Assembly (NCBI GenBank): GCA_019321725.1
Contig: CM033124.1
Span: forward strand, 2,170,001 to 2,234,000
Source: Paulownia fortunei
Taxonomy: Eukaryota; Streptophyta; Magnoliopsida; Lamiales; Paulowniaceae
DNA: 64,000 bases
Reading direction: 5' to 3'
Part shown: piece after piece, positions 37,251 through 50,259 of the stretch
Position numbering within the stretch: the first letter of the stretch is position 1
Layout of the letters: each line of letters opens with the position of its first letter
The notes under the pieces: generated by a model
Told to the model about the DNA's origin: nothing
Databases searched by the model: none
The model's input: the letters and a program-made list of their open reading frames with translations, nothing else
Program-made: the position numbers and the translations under genes

Positions 37251-40200
37251 TTAACCAGCAACCCACTTCCAAATGCCACCAGACCGCTGCCTCTGGACTG
37301 CTGCAGCAAGCTCCATATCACGTTCAAATGCAGATTTTTCTGTCCTAAGGGCTTGAACCTCTCCTTCTAATGATGGCATTGATTCAAGCATCTTCTGTAG
37401 CTCTCCTATTTGTGCCTGACAAAGACATAATAGATGGATGGATATCAACTATTGGTTACAATATTAACAGAACTTACTAAGAGAACATACATTTAGTTAT
37501 TCTACAACTTCTGAACGAAAAAGAGAGAATGACAGATAAAATTGTTACCTCCAGTTTGGCACATCTTGATCTCTCAGCAACAAGTTGTCCTTGCATTGAG
37601 TGTAATTCCTGCAACCATTCATGAAGATGATAAGATTTGTGCCAACTACTATTGCCAAAATTTCAAAAATTTATTCTGGCAACCAGACCTTGGACAACTC
37701 AGCATAATTTCCACTTGTTTCTTCAATCTTAGCCTTGAGAGCAGAGTTCTCGGTCGTAATCTCAATAAGTGATAATTCCAAAGCCTTCTTTTCTTCTCTG
37801 ATTGAATTAATTTCAACTTGAAGATCCAGCTGAGAGGTATCCACTGGAATTACCTTAGAATTTGAATCTTCTTTTGCAGTGATATCCAACATTTCAGGTT
37901 TAGCCCAGGCATATGCAGCTGTAACAGAAGCCGCAGCAGCTGCTGCTGCTGGTGATTGCAATATCTTAGGATGTAAAGAGTCCCTTGGTTTGATCCTCAT
38001 AACAAAAACCTATACATGAAGAAATATAGAGGCCATATTGGTGGGTTGAATTAAGATATTAGGCAAACAAGAAAGTGAAAAAGTTGAAACAAATAATGTC
38101 ATGTACACTAAAAATGAAATCCCAGCAAAGGCGAAATTTAAATGAAATGTAGAAATCAAGTATCCCCAAAACAAAGACAACATCAAAAGGAAAGAGGAGA
38201 AAAATTGAAGCCAGAGTGCTATCAGAACAGCGCACATGGAATTACATCAAAGATTGTCCAAACCAATTCACAATTACCAGTCACTTTTTGCTACATGGCT
38301 GATAAGTTGGTTTTATACCAATAATCCATATGCCTTTTGATTAACATTTAGTTTGTTTTAAAGTGTTTTTGATATTTTTATGCATTTAGTTTGAAATCTT
38401 GTAGGTAATGACAATAAGAGAAGAAAATGGAAAGAAATCAAAAACTTGGTTGAAATGTTGAAGAATTCGAGTTATGGTGCTACTGATGGAAGTTTTCGTA
38501 TTTCAATCATAACTCTCGGCCACAGTTTCATATCAACTTGATTCTTGATCCAATGGAAATCCAAGAGATAGATCTACAACTTTTATGTTTACCACGAAAT
38601 TCAATTCTTTTCAGTGAGACACATCGAGTTCAATGGACAGTGCCGAACTAAACTTTTTTGGTATTGCAAGCATAACTCTCTCCACATATATCATATTTAG
38701 TTGATTCAAGTGCTCATGAAAAGTCAAGACATAGATCTACAATTCATTAAAAGACATCAAAATCCAATTCGGCCTAGAAAGAGGTAAAAAACTAGTTGCA
38801 ATGGGATAAACAATATCAAAGTGCTGAAATGAAGGCTGCTAGGACACAATGCACGGCGCCTAGGCGCCATCCGAGGCTACCAGGACAGAATACGCAGCGC
38901 CTAGGCGCTGCCCTTCCAACAAAAAAGACGTTGATGCATTTTTTGGCGACAAGTGGCAATGGATCATGAATTTTGACATTTTTATGAGATTTACACATCA
39001 GATACACCTATACATCATTACTCATGTGATGCTCTAGTGGATACACTAAATTGGTGGAGAGAAAAAGGAGAAAAAGCCAAAAAAATGGGAAGGATTTCAG
39101 GTTTCTATTGAAGAAAAGCCAAGAAAAGGAGAAGGATTTTCAGGATTCTTTTCAAGAAAAACAAAGAAAAGTGGAAGGATTTCAGGGTTTCTTTTGGAAG
39201 ACTTTTGGGGAAAGAATGATTGGGGAGAAGTTTAAAAGGGGAGGATCAACATCAACCAAAGAGGGGAGTGGTTCTTAGAACCAAAAAAGGCTATTGGGGG
39301 GTGCTTGGAGACAAGATCCATTCTATTTTCTGCAAATCAAAACAGGGCATTCTTGGAGACAAAAAGAGTTTCAACCATTCCTTCCACTTCACAAATTGGT
39401 GAACAATTTAAATGTTCTTTCTTATTTATTTCTTGAAGTTGTATTCATCCATGGTGAACTAAACTTTTCTTTCTAGAGGATAATATAACATTATTTGATC
39501 CTATGCTTTGAATTCCAAATAATATTAGTTCAAGTTATTCATCTTGTTTGTGTCATCTTGTTTAATACTTCATCTTGATTAATTGATCACTAATTGAGAT
39601 TGTTTGACGTATGAGATTCGACACTCAAGAGAGGGAAGATTATACATGATCATAGGAATAACACAACCTAGGAATCATAGAGTTGAGAAGCTTATGAAAC
39701 CTTTGAAGTTTTGAAGAAGAATTCATTGAACTTTTGTAGAGTTTTACACTTGAATTTTTATAGAGATATTGAAATTCATGTTAGAACTCATAGTCAATTC
39801 GACACTTGAGAGAGGGAATTGACGAGCTTAGAAATTCTTAACTTACATGTGTTGTTAACTTGAATTGATATGTTTTGGAAGGAAGAACATAGGTGATAAT
39901 TAGGTGAGTCATTCCTCTAGAATTTTTTGCTCATAAGGTATTTGTTGAATTGCTTCTAAAAACTCCATTCTTGTCTTTGCATTTTTATCTTACTTTATTT
40001 TGTTTACCAATCATCACTCGTTTTCTAGATAAAATTAGGACTATTTGAACTACGTTACTTAATGTAATTTTTTATTACAATCCCTGTAAATACGATACTC
40101 AACTCACCGTTGTATTAAAACTTGACACCGTGCACTTGCGATTTACAAAAATAATTCACAAACAATGGCCCTCGTATTTGTGTGAAAGTATTAACATAAC

Positions 40201-43200
40201 TGGCATGAAAGACCTTAGATTTCCAATGAAGGTACACAATAATGAAACTTAAAAACAATGAAGAATAGACAGGGAACCTTTAGTGAAATTAAGTTAATAA
40301 ATCCATATCAAGAAACATGAGGCATTTTTCAAACATGCTAAGCATGATATCTAATATTCTATACTTTGACGGTAAAGTTTGTATGTAGGCATCTATTACT
40401 CAATGTACGCCAACATACAATGGTGGACATTGGAAATAATGGTTGGTGAGGTCAGCATTAAGAAGCTTTATGAATAGAGAATGTGTTAAAGATATGTCTA
40501 AAAGGTTCCACTATGGCCATTTGTTTAATGAAATTATGGATCAAGCATACGTGGAAAACATTGGGAATTCGTAGAGATAACTCAATGAAACAAAAAATCA
40601 TTAAATCACGTCATCCCAAAAGTTGGAAGTGTATGGATTCTATAGTCTAGTCTCTATATGGTACACAAACCTTTGATGGATTTGACATTTCTATGGCAAA
40701 AATACTCCTTTGATCATTATTATAATTTGCATTTACTATTTTTAAGAGGGTTAGTATTAGATTAGCTGATGTTTTCCCTATATAACAGTGTGCAGAGACA
40801 ATTGACCTGATATTTTTTATGCAAAACTATCCCTCCTTGCTCAAATTAAAAAATAGCATTTATTATTTTCGCCAGACTTAATATTGGATAATGCTTTACT
40901 TTTTCCTATAAAATTTCAGACTCCTGTACTTCTTTGAAAATGTGAAATACTTCAAAATAACTGAGAGAACAGACAAATTTTTATCCTTCATTTTTAAATT
41001 CTTTAAAATTCTAAATTTCTTTCTAAATTGATATGTTGCTTTCGAAGAAACTTTGAAAACTACCAGTACTCAAATTCATAATGCAGCTACTGTTTAACTC
41101 TTCACCTTATCAATCTTTTTGGTAGAAAAAAATTATCACACACAAAAATTAGCAAAGAACTATATATTTGATATCATGATTTTGGGCTAGTTAGTTACGA
41201 ACATAAGCCAAAGGAAAAAGTTTGAAGCCCTTACTGAACCCTTGGTTGACTCATGAAAAGTTGTAGGCATCAGTCAAAATTCACCCAGAGGATTAACACT
41301 TGGGATTCAAATTAGAAAAATTTCACCCAGAATTTACTATATCTATAGGTTAAAAGCTTGCATACAGCCACGAGAAAATGCAAAACTTTTAATCAAAAAA
41401 TCTAATTCTAGAGATATTCCATTTTCTACACAAACAGCATAGTTTCATTCATATATCATAAATCAGCAAACTTACTACAATATAAGGATGTATCATCTCT
41501 GTGTCCCCTTAATAAAATCTACCAGCCCCATAATAGGCAACTACCTCTACAAAATCTTATTTGTAAGACAAATAAATATGCATATCTGCCAATATATTAA
41601 GCATGTCGCAAAACCCCATCATAATTCTTTCTGATGTGAAGGTAGATACACTTGTACAAGTAATATAAAGCATACCTCATTGTAGTACTTTCCATTGTAG
41701 CCACCGAACGTTACCAAAAAATTCTCTCCACCTAGTGACGCAGATGAAATGCTGATTCCCTGTTTCAAGCTTCATATTAGAATTTTGTGCAGAAATAAAT
41801 ATATGGGATACAAATTAAAGAGTACTGCAGGTGATGCAACTCAAAATGCACAATGTGACAGATTAAATATGCACACACTATCTTCTTAACTAAATTATTG
41901 TACAAACCATTCTTATTTATTTAATCATCAGAATGAAGTGTCAATAATAAATTCATACAAAATAATCAAGACAACTGATATCTCAATTACATGACAAGGT
42001 CAAGAGAAACTTCTTTATCATTTCCATTTCATGGTTATGGCAGTGCCAGCACACAAAAACCAAGTTGCTTGCAGAAGCTAAAAAGTCAGATCTGAGAGCA
42101 ATGAGTCGATCATTTACCACAATTCAATTTGAAGAGCCTCGCCCTGCCCCCCAACAACTCCAAAATAATATAATGGCATAAAACAAAATAAATCAAAGAT
42201 GATAAGAACAAATTGAAAAGTTACAAAGAAAGTCATACTCCTCTTAATATTATGAAGACTATCACTTCTGCTGAAAACAAATGGACCTCTACACAGCCAA
42301 CTACCATTAGATATAATTTTTTTTTTTATTAAGCAAATCCTTCATAAAAGTTAAGTACAAACTCTCACTGCTACATAAGTAGTGAAATTATTTTCCATCA
42401 CCACCATTGTGCACATGTTTGCTTATAAACTCAGAAGGTTAGAATTACTACTGTGGTACTGAACACTAAGAACAAGCTAACTGTGCTTAGCATAGACCAA
42501 CTATTATGAGTTCCGCAATGTTTCTGTGCAACTTTCCTGGAAATGAATCTTGATATGTTTTCCTAGTTTCACACCTTTCAACACAAATCTTAAAACACCG
42601 TCATATAATTCTTTGAATTTTTTTAACTCATCACTACTATACACATGATTGCTTGTAAATCCAGAAAGTCAAAATAACTGCGAGTGTTGGAGATTAAAAA
42701 TAAGCTACTATGGAATCTTTATCTAAACCCATTGATATAAGTTGCACAAGATTATCTTATCTCTTTGTGCAAGTTTTCTATAGATACTATTATAGAAGTT
42801 TTACAAGCTTCACACCTTTCTACAGACCTAAAATGAAAAGAGCAGCCATGTCAGATTCTAAACATGCATTTTCGAATGACAGGAGCCAACACAGAAACAC
42901 TCGTAAAAATGACCATGTAAAAAAAAAAAAAACACAAAGAGTAGAGCACTGATTTGCGACAAAACCAAGATTAATAAAAATGCAGGGAATAAAAATACTA
43001 AAAATCAGATATGACACCGCGTGGAGTACTCTGGTAATGCATCATGTTTAATCTGAATGAAGGCCATGAGTAATGACTAAAGGTCATGTTTCTAAAAGGT
43101 CCCAGATTCATCATACTACTGAATGAAGGCCAAAAATAAGAAGTCGCATGAAGTTGCAATTAAGACCCAGCAGGAGAAATGCCTATGAAATTAATAGCAT

Positions 43201-46200
43201 GGGGCAGAAAAACTTCACACTGGATATTAATAAATATTTTCTTTCGTGATTCGACTATTCATCTATTCTTTGAGTTACATTTTGAAATTCAAATCTAACT
43301 GAACAAGCATATATGACGCTAAGTCTTAACTAGCGGCACAACCAAAAGACCAACCCTTCCCCACCAAAACATTATTGCTCCCTTGCTAGAAATTCTAGTA
43401 AAAGATAAAAATCAGGGTAAGAACACCAGGCATCTTCAGGTGCAAGTAGACACTAATGGCCATTTTTGGTAACAGATATCAACACCCTTTTGATTATGAT
43501 TCTCTAGCTCAAAAACTTTATACAATAGGAGGAAAGTGAAGGTAGTGTAGTACCTCACTAGCTAGTGGATCTCTTCCTTTTACGCTAGTCAGCACGGATA
43601 CAACAAGCTTAGTCATATTTATAACAAGGGTTTCCAGGGCACCTGCGACGAAAATGATCTTGCATCTCATACTAGTCACAGAAATTAAAAAAGCATAAGC
43701 TAATGCGAGAAAGGAATAAAAATGTTACAAGGAAACTGGACTCCATATTTCACTTACCACTTTTATTATCTCCACCACCAACTATAAACCAGTTTCCTTC
43801 AACTGCAACACCAGCATGACCCGCCCTGGCAGTCGCCATATCACCCTGCAGTTGTGGTTGGGACCATTCCATCTGCACAATAATAACAAAATCGTAAACC
43901 AGCTTCTACGAATTAAAGTAATGCTCATTTTATCAACAAGTCACAGTGGATAATCCATAACTATTCTGCCAAGATAACCCCTAAAAAGCATACTCTCTTC
44001 CCACGGAATTAAATGCCCTAAATTTTCTTCTCATAGTCCAGAAACAATAACCATGAAGTTCTTGGTTGCCTTCTTTTTTTAAAGCCAAGATTGTAAATAA
44101 GTTGGGTTTTTTTTGTTCAATTGTAACCCAACAAGATTATCTGTACTTTCTTAGAGAAAATAGAAATAAGTGAAACTCCCAGCAGTTCCAGTCAAGAAAC
44201 AGCAATTAGGTGATTCAGCAATATATATTAATCTTTTAAAATTCTCCCATTAAAAAGATCTATTGCATGACAATCCTACAAGAATCTGCACCCAATAGAG
44301 AGAACTTCTAAGCAGATCTGTAACAAGAATGGGAAGTTTTTATGTCGAAGAAGCAAACATATCAACCTTCAATGGGGAAAACGAAAATGCTGTGAAATTA
44401 AACATTACGAAAACAAACTTCAGACACACAGAGAATGGAGCAATACCTTGCCATAATATAATTTAGTTTCCCTTTAGGATGAGAGCAAGCATTTATCAGA
44501 TTCATGGGGTAAAAGAAGTTATGAAGGGGAAAAGTTAACAAAAAATGAACCAAGAATCCAGATGAATTCACTAGAGGTTCACTTTGCATATGGATTTCTG
44601 TTCACTCAGCTCATTCTTCTTCAAAGATGTATGAGAAACATAGACTGAGCTTATCTAAACTTCATTTTGATAGCTCGTATTTTGTTATCATGGCTGGGCT
44701 AATTCACACATGAAAATACTCTGAACAATAACATAAAGCACACAATGTATTAATACAAGAGGGGAAGCTTACTGTTTCCAAGTCCAGCACATGGAGGTCA
44801 TTGAAAAAGACAGAATGCGAGCATCCACCAAAGATAAAAAGATAGCGTTCAGCATGTAGTGCAGCTATGTGATCAAATCTGGGAGGTGGAGGTGTCTGCC
44901 TGTCAAAGTATTAACAAAATAATAAGAACTCTTCCATGAATTTGTATTTAGTGTCCGAATTTGTATTTAGTGTCCAGTAATTTGAGTAGATAACATACGT
45001 AGTCTCAACAGCACTCCATGTCATTGTCTCCAAATCAAGAACGTGAACATCATTTAGTAGTCGCCTATTCCCGTCTTCTCCACCAAACATGATAAGTTTA
45101 GAACCGAAAAGTGTAACAGATTGTCCACTGCGAGCTACCTAATAAATACCATAAGAACACCTAATAATTACATCATTAAGGCAAAAAAATAAGCATCCAT
45201 GAGGACAGGTCATGGAGACTACATGAACCAGATATATTCATGACTAATCAAGTTGCAAACAAGGATATAGCTCAATAAACGGTAACAGAACTGGCAAGAA
45301 GAAAATAAAATTTGTAATGAGAAATCAAAAGATCAGTATATTACCGGAACATTTCCAAAGGTCTCAATGACACCGCAATTGTGCGATTCAAGATCAACAA
45401 ACCGTACTACAGAGCATACACCAAAAAGTATAGAGTAAAAAAAAATCAACATTTGGCACCTAAAACAAATCAAATAAAGACCAAAACATTCTTGTTGGAA
45501 GATCAAGATGGATCCAAATTGGGAACTTCTGTGGCCCTACACTGGATCCAGTAGAAACAAACCTGTCACCCTGTCAGTTACATTCTTCGAGAGGCCAGCA
45601 AGAAGAAGAAGTCTTGTTTCCCACCTGATCTGGAGAAATCAACTAAGTAGATTATAAAAATACTTTAATATAACTCGAACAAACTAGCGTCAGTTTGCAG
45701 CCTAAAAATGAAACATATAAGCTGAATGCTGCATAGGAATAATAGTACACAAAAGCGAGGAAAACGAATATTCAATTTTATCTTACCATACTGTGACCAG
45801 AGGTTGCGGGAAAAGCTTCCAGTGGGATACCATCTTTACTTTTCACATCATTGGCTTCCATGTTCAATTTTATGGTTGACCATGTCAAATTTTTCAGATC
45901 AAAAACCTAAAAGCATTTTAACAAAATAATAAAATCCCTGAGGATGAAAAGAAAACTTACATGAGTAACAGTAAATAAAGAATTAGCAATACCTGAAAAT
46001 CAGATAAGTATCTACCATTGCGACTCCCACCCATAATGTATAGCTTTTCATCAAACACTGCTGCAGCATGCTGTAAGGCAAGAAGAAATGCATAGGAGAC
46101 AAGTGCCCCAAAATTTTTGCAAATAGTCAATTCCATTCCAAAAACTGACAAGTTCTGTATTGAGAAAAGGGAAAAAAATAGGAAAAGAAAACATATGCCA

Positions 46201-46402
46201 GCACGCTTATGCTCACTGATGCAAACAGAAGACAGGAAGGAATTCAACAAACAGATAAGGACATAGAGATTCTCTTATAGAATTTAATTTTTCAGTTGAA
46301 CACCACCTTGTACCGAGCAGCAGGGCGCTGACCAGATACGGGGAGTGCTACCCACTGGTCATAGTTTAACTGCAAATGCCAACTCTGTCTGTCTGTTCCC
46401 AT
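37251..46402 (-). CDS. Kelch-repeat protein with C-terminal coiled coil (At5g04420-like)
   Basis: Thirteen coding exons (high to low): 46402-46307, 46070-45993, 45906-45787, 45629-45563, 45406-45345, 45138-44999, 44899-44773, 43872-43758, 43642-43554, 41759-41676, 38009-37689, 37608-37549 and 37415-37251. All are GT-AG and in phase, giving 507 aa. Kelch blades show the GG and Y/W pattern: IMGGSRNGRYLSD, MFGGEDGNRRLLND, IFGGCSHSVFFND, IVGGGDNKS and TFGGYNGKYYNE, forming a beta-propeller over about residues 30-330. An Ala-rich linker (SPAAAAAAASVTAAYA) follows, then a long coiled coil (about 380-490) and a C-terminal Trp-Lys-Trp tail. It resembles Arabidopsis At5g04420 and the kelch half of ACBP4/ACBP5, but the start MGTDRQSWHLQLNYDQW leaves no room for an acyl-CoA-binding domain, so lipid binding should not be assumed. 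Biochemical role unknown. Introns are large and carry retrotransposon insertions. Confidence 0.93.
38338..40160 (+). mobile_element. Putative solo LTR (Ty3/gypsy-like) in a kelch-gene intron
   Basis: The intron between the exons at 38009 and 41676 is 3.7 kb and contains a distinct, less AT-rich block. It has features I associate with long gypsy LTRs: TGATTAACATTTAG at one side, a pair of GC palindromes around GCGCCTAGGCGC (38855-38911), two 'gacacttgagagaggga'-like motifs, and the near-terminal 'aatacgatactcaactcacc' and 'caccgtgcacttgcg'. No primer site, coding domain or second copy follows, so it would be a solo LTR. I could not fix the ends by a target duplication. A different repeat class remains possible. 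Confidence 0.45.
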
Positions 46403-47981
46403 TGGAGCTATCCTGCCATACACTAGACTTCATCAGTTCAGAGAAAGAGCAGGCATCAGTTGCAAGAGTACGATGAGACAGATAATCTAGTGAATTAAAA
46501 GCCAACGGATTCAATAATAAAAAATATACCTTAAAGTTGGTTCTTAAAACTGCAATGATTTCTTTCTGGGACACGTGTTCAAGACTCAGAAAAAATACAT
46601 AAATACAGATAATTAGAGATTATTATTATGATATATCTACTTATTACTAAGGGTTGAAAATGCAATTTGCCAAGTCCTTATAACTAAATGGCGAGTAAAA
46701 AATTGCTTACACATAAAAAAGGAAAAGATTGAAAATAGACCAATGTAACAGTGAAATGGTTGGACATAGGAAGGTTGAAAAAAACTATCATAAATGAAAA
46801 TATGTACCAGTACAATCAATATTTGTGTTCGTGTTAGCATTTACAGGGAGAGGGTAAAAGAGAGGTCATTGAAAAACATAATTACATTTGAGCAAATCCA
46901 TCTGCAATTGTTTTACCTAGATATACCTCACATCCAAGCCAATATATTAGGTCATCCTAGATATAAGTCCACTAGAATTTGGTCAACTCTATCCTTGAAA
47001 CTTGGGCTCGAAGTTTTCTTTGTCTGCAACTATTTGGCCCCAGAAACTTATCGTTATGAGTGTTATGCCATACACGACCTAAGCAAAATGAATTATGAAA
47101 AAACATGGGGTATATGGTTTGTGCTATCTCAACTTGAACTTTGGTTTCTGCTTAAATTTGCTTCCTCAGTCCTCTTTACTTTTATTTTCATCCTATCACA
47201 TCTCAATATCTCAGCAAACAGCTCTTTGAATCCCTGAAAACAGTTTCGATACCATTTGCATTCACACCAGAGTCCTTCTAGAACAACTCCAATAACTTTT
47301 TAAGATCTCTCGCAGCTCATTACCTTGTTACATTTCTGCACAGGCCCAAAAATAACAGCTTACTTTTCCACATATCTGCAACTAAAGGCTCCTGAAATCC
47401 ATCCCTTTACTTCATCCCAAGAATTACCTAAACGGCCCCACTGGCCAACTAGGACCGAAACCAAAGGATTGTCACCCTATTTGTTTCTAAATCTGAATAC
47501 AATTCCATAAGCATAATGATGGACACTGTGCTCTCATCAAGATTTAAGCTCATGAAAGATCAAGATAATATTAAAGGAAGAAGTTAAGTGCAACTTAAGA
47601 GAGCACTCAAGCATCTCAGGAAGCACGCAGAAGTCATTGTAAAGCATGAACAAAAGAAGCAAACCAACAAAATATCAACCATTATTCTTGGAAAAAAGAA
47701 CAATGAACAATAAAGAATTAAGTGTTGGAAGGCCTCAAATTCCAAATTCCCTCAGAAGTTTTTCATCAACCTCCTATGTCAAATACAAATCCAATGTCTC
47801 ATATTCAAAATGCTTCAAAGTCAATCCAGCCACCAAATAAGCCAACAATTGGTCAAATCAAGGGATTGTTGCCAAAAATGAATGAATTCAGCCTTATAAT
47901 CCATTAATAGATGAAACTCTGCAAAATAATAGCATATTGATTGCTACATCATTATTACAGGAAGTTTTTTCATTAGGTATT

Positions 47982-48204
47982 TGTTGAAAAGGAAAGATTT
48001 GGTAATATTCCCAGATATTAAGGGATTTGTTAGCTATAAATTACTGCTATAAATAGAAGATATAGTCAATGTTGCTCTGATACCATGTAAATTAGGCTAG
48101 CTAGCTATTTTAATCAATTTCCTGATTTTGTGCTTGTATTCTCCCCTATAAGTAGATCCCTTGTGAACCTGTGAAATATATGAGCATATACAGAAAAGTT
48201 TTCA
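47982..48204 (+). repeat. 5' LTR of the intronic Copia element
   Basis: 223 bp, TG...CA. It contains a TATA-like TATAAATA segment and CTATAAGTAG near the expected transcription start. Compared with the 3' LTR I count roughly eight substitutions plus several indels. One indel is a short segment present only here that contains GCTCTGATACCATG. Confidence 0.9.
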
Positions 48205-48216
48205 TGGTATCAGAGC
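48205..48216 (+). other. Primer-binding site (initiator tRNA-Met type)
   Basis: TGGTATCAGAGC directly abuts the 5' LTR. This is the standard plant Copia primer site, complementary to the 3' end of the initiator methionine tRNA, and it sets the direction of the element. Confidence 0.9.
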
Positions 48217-48277
48217 CGGCCTAAAAAAAAAAAAAAAACCTAGTTTCTTTTCTGCACAATTTCTTTGTTGATCAGCC

Positions 48278-49190
48278 ATGTCTGACGTTTCCTTTGTGTC
48301 AACCGCATTAGTCACAATACAGCTAACCAATCCTGCGACCCAAGCCCCAAATACCGATTCTCACTCTGTTCAGATCACCACTATTCACCTTAATCGTGAT
48401 AATTATTTACGGTGGTCCCAATCTGTTTGAATGTACATCAGAGGATGGGGAAAGATCGGATACCTAACGGGAGACAAGAAGGCACCAGCACTAGAGGATT
48501 TAACATACGCGACTTGGGATGCAGAAAATTCAATGGTGATGACTTGGCTCGTGAACTGTATAGACGAGGATATTAGCTTTAATTATATGTGCTACTCCAC
48601 GGCCAAAGAGCTTTGGGACAACGTGAATCAGATGTATTCTGATTTGGGAAATCAGTCTCAGATCTATGAATTGACTTTGAAACTTGGTGAGATTTAGCAG
48701 GAAGAAGACACGGCGAGCAAGTATTTCAATTCATTAAAGTGCCTTTGGCAGGACTTGAATTTATTTAATGATTATGAATGGAAATCCACTGAAAATACCA
48801 ATTACAACAAACGGACTTTGGAGGCTCATCGTATTTACAAATTCCTTGCTGGACTCAACATCGAATTTGATGAAGTATGAGGACGGATCATTGGTAGGAC
48901 TCCACTTCCTCCAATAGGTAAGGTGTTTGCTAAGGTTCGAACAGAAGAGAGTCGCAGACATGTAATGTTGGGGAAGAAGACTATTAGCGGGCCTGTTGAG
49001 AGTTCTGCCCTTATTGTTGCTGAGGCTGTTGCTAATAAATCAGCCACTTTTCAGCGAAAACTTGAGGTAAGGGTTTGGATTGTTCACCATTTTATTGTGA
49101 AAGTTGTTGTTTATCTAATAGTCATCGTACTACTTATTTGCGCCAAAACCTTATGCTTCTTCAAAACCATTTTATTTGATACATAGTGAT
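48278..49190 (+). pseudogene. Copia gag remnant with in-frame stops, running into an integrase fragment
   Basis: Translation from the ATG at 48278 gives a Copia gag: LNRDNYLRWSQSV, GYLTGDKKAP, TAKELWDNVNQMYSDL, IYKFLAGLNIEFDEV and EESRRHVMLGKK. Three in-frame stops interrupt it, after WSQSV (TGA), after KLGEI (TAG) and after EFDEV (TGA). Each could arise from a CGA or CAG codon by a C-to-T change. The zinc knuckle and protease are missing. Downstream, frame-shifted, SDVWGPS and FIDDHTR (about 49185-49265) are integrase core motifs. Confidence 0.85.
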
Positions 49191-49264
49191 GTTTGGGGAC
49201 CTTCAAGAGTCACTACTATCTCTAAGAAAAAATGATTTGTTACCTTTATAGATGATCATACCCG

Positions 49265-50030
49265 TTTGCTAGGATGTAAACCAGCCAAGACACCTATTAC
49301 GCCCAACCTTAAGCTATAACCTTCTAAAGCTGAAGAAGTTCCGAATAGAGAGCAATATCAGAGACTAGTTGGAAGACTGATCTACTTGTCACATACACGT
49401 CCAGATATAGTGTTTGCAGTCAATATGGTTAGCCAGTTTATGCATTCACCTAAACAAGAACATTTTGATGCAGTTTATAGAATTCTCAAATATCTAAAGA
49501 GGACCCCTAGAAGAAGTTTACTATTCAAAAACCATGGTATTTGCAAATTGATGCTTATACTGATGCAGATTGGGCTGGGAGTGCTATTGATTGACGATCA
49601 ACTTCTGGCTACTGCACATTTGTCGAAGGTAACCTTGTCACCTGGCGGAGTAAAAAGCAGAGTGTGGTAGCAAGAAGCAGTGTAGAAGCCGAATTTAGTT
49701 CAGTTGCTCATGGAATTTGTGAGGTGTTATGAGTTAAAAGACTATTGGAAGAATTGAAGATCTCTAATTCATTGCCTATAAAAGTGTACTGTCACAATAA
49801 AGCTGCTATTTCAATTGCTTACAATCTAGTGCTTCATGATAGAACAAAGCACGTGGAAGTAGAAAAAAACACTTTATCAAGGAAAAGCTCGAAAATGGAT
49901 TGATTTGTATGCCGTACATTCCTATTACTGAGCAAGTTGCAGATGTGCTTACAAAGGGACTTCCTACAAGACAGTTTGACAGATTAATTGGCAAGCTGGC
50001 TATGGAGGATATCTTCAAACCAGCTTGAGG
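49265..50030 (+). pseudogene. Copia reverse transcriptase end and RNase H remnant
   Basis: Immediately after the integrase FIDDHTR motif the sequence jumps to GCKPAKTPI and YQRLVGRLIYLSHTRPDIVFAVNMVSQFMH, the C-terminal end of reverse transcriptase. It continues with RILKYLKRTP and an RNase H region in shifted frames. Most of integrase and the catalytic half of reverse transcriptase are therefore deleted. The last part ends close to the polypurine tract at about 50025-50035. Confidence 0.85.
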
Positions 50031-50035
50031 GGGAG

Positions 50036-50259
50036 TGTTGAAAAGGAAAGATTTGGTAGTAATATTCCCAGATATTAAGGGATTTGTTAGCTATAAATAA
50101 TTGCTATAATAGAAAATATAGTCAATGTTGTAAATTAGGAAATTAGTTAGGCTAGCTAGCTATTTTAATCAGTTTCCTGATTTTGTGCTTGTACTCTCTC
50201 CTATAAGTAGATCCCTTGTGAACCTGTGCAATATATGAGAGTATACAGAAAAGTTTTCA
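50036..50259 (+). repeat. 3' LTR of the intronic Copia element
   Basis: 224 bp, matching the 5' LTR over nearly all its length. It lacks the GCTCTGATACCATG segment but has an 11-bp local duplication (AAATTAGTTAGG region). It is preceded by the purine-rich tract and followed by the GTATT target duplication. Confidence 0.9.

Larger units (their letters stand above)
47982..50259 (+). mobile_element. Internally deleted Ty1/copia element in intron 1 of the kelch gene
   Basis: A complete but shortened LTR retrotransposon of 2278 bp, opposite in direction to the host gene. Both ends carry TGTTGAAAAGG...GTTTTCA LTRs, flanked by perfect 5-bp target duplications GTATT (47977-47981 and 50260-50264). 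The primer site TGGTATCAGAGC (initiator tRNA-Met type) starts right after the 5' LTR, and a purine tract TTGAGGGGGAG precedes the 3' LTR. Inside are a broken gag, a short integrase piece joined directly to the end of reverse transcriptase, and RNase H. The deletion and stop codons make it non-autonomous. Confidence 0.93.

Noticed and set aside
37251..46402. Naming the kelch gene as an acyl-CoA-binding protein (ACBP4/5)
   Set aside because: The kelch and coiled-coil parts resemble those proteins, but no acyl-CoA-binding domain is encoded upstream of the start at 46402 within the gene model.
46794..47237. 147-aa plus-strand frame in the kelch-gene intron
   Set aside because: No homology I recognise, antisense to the host gene and inside its first intron; amino-acid content looks like chance translation.
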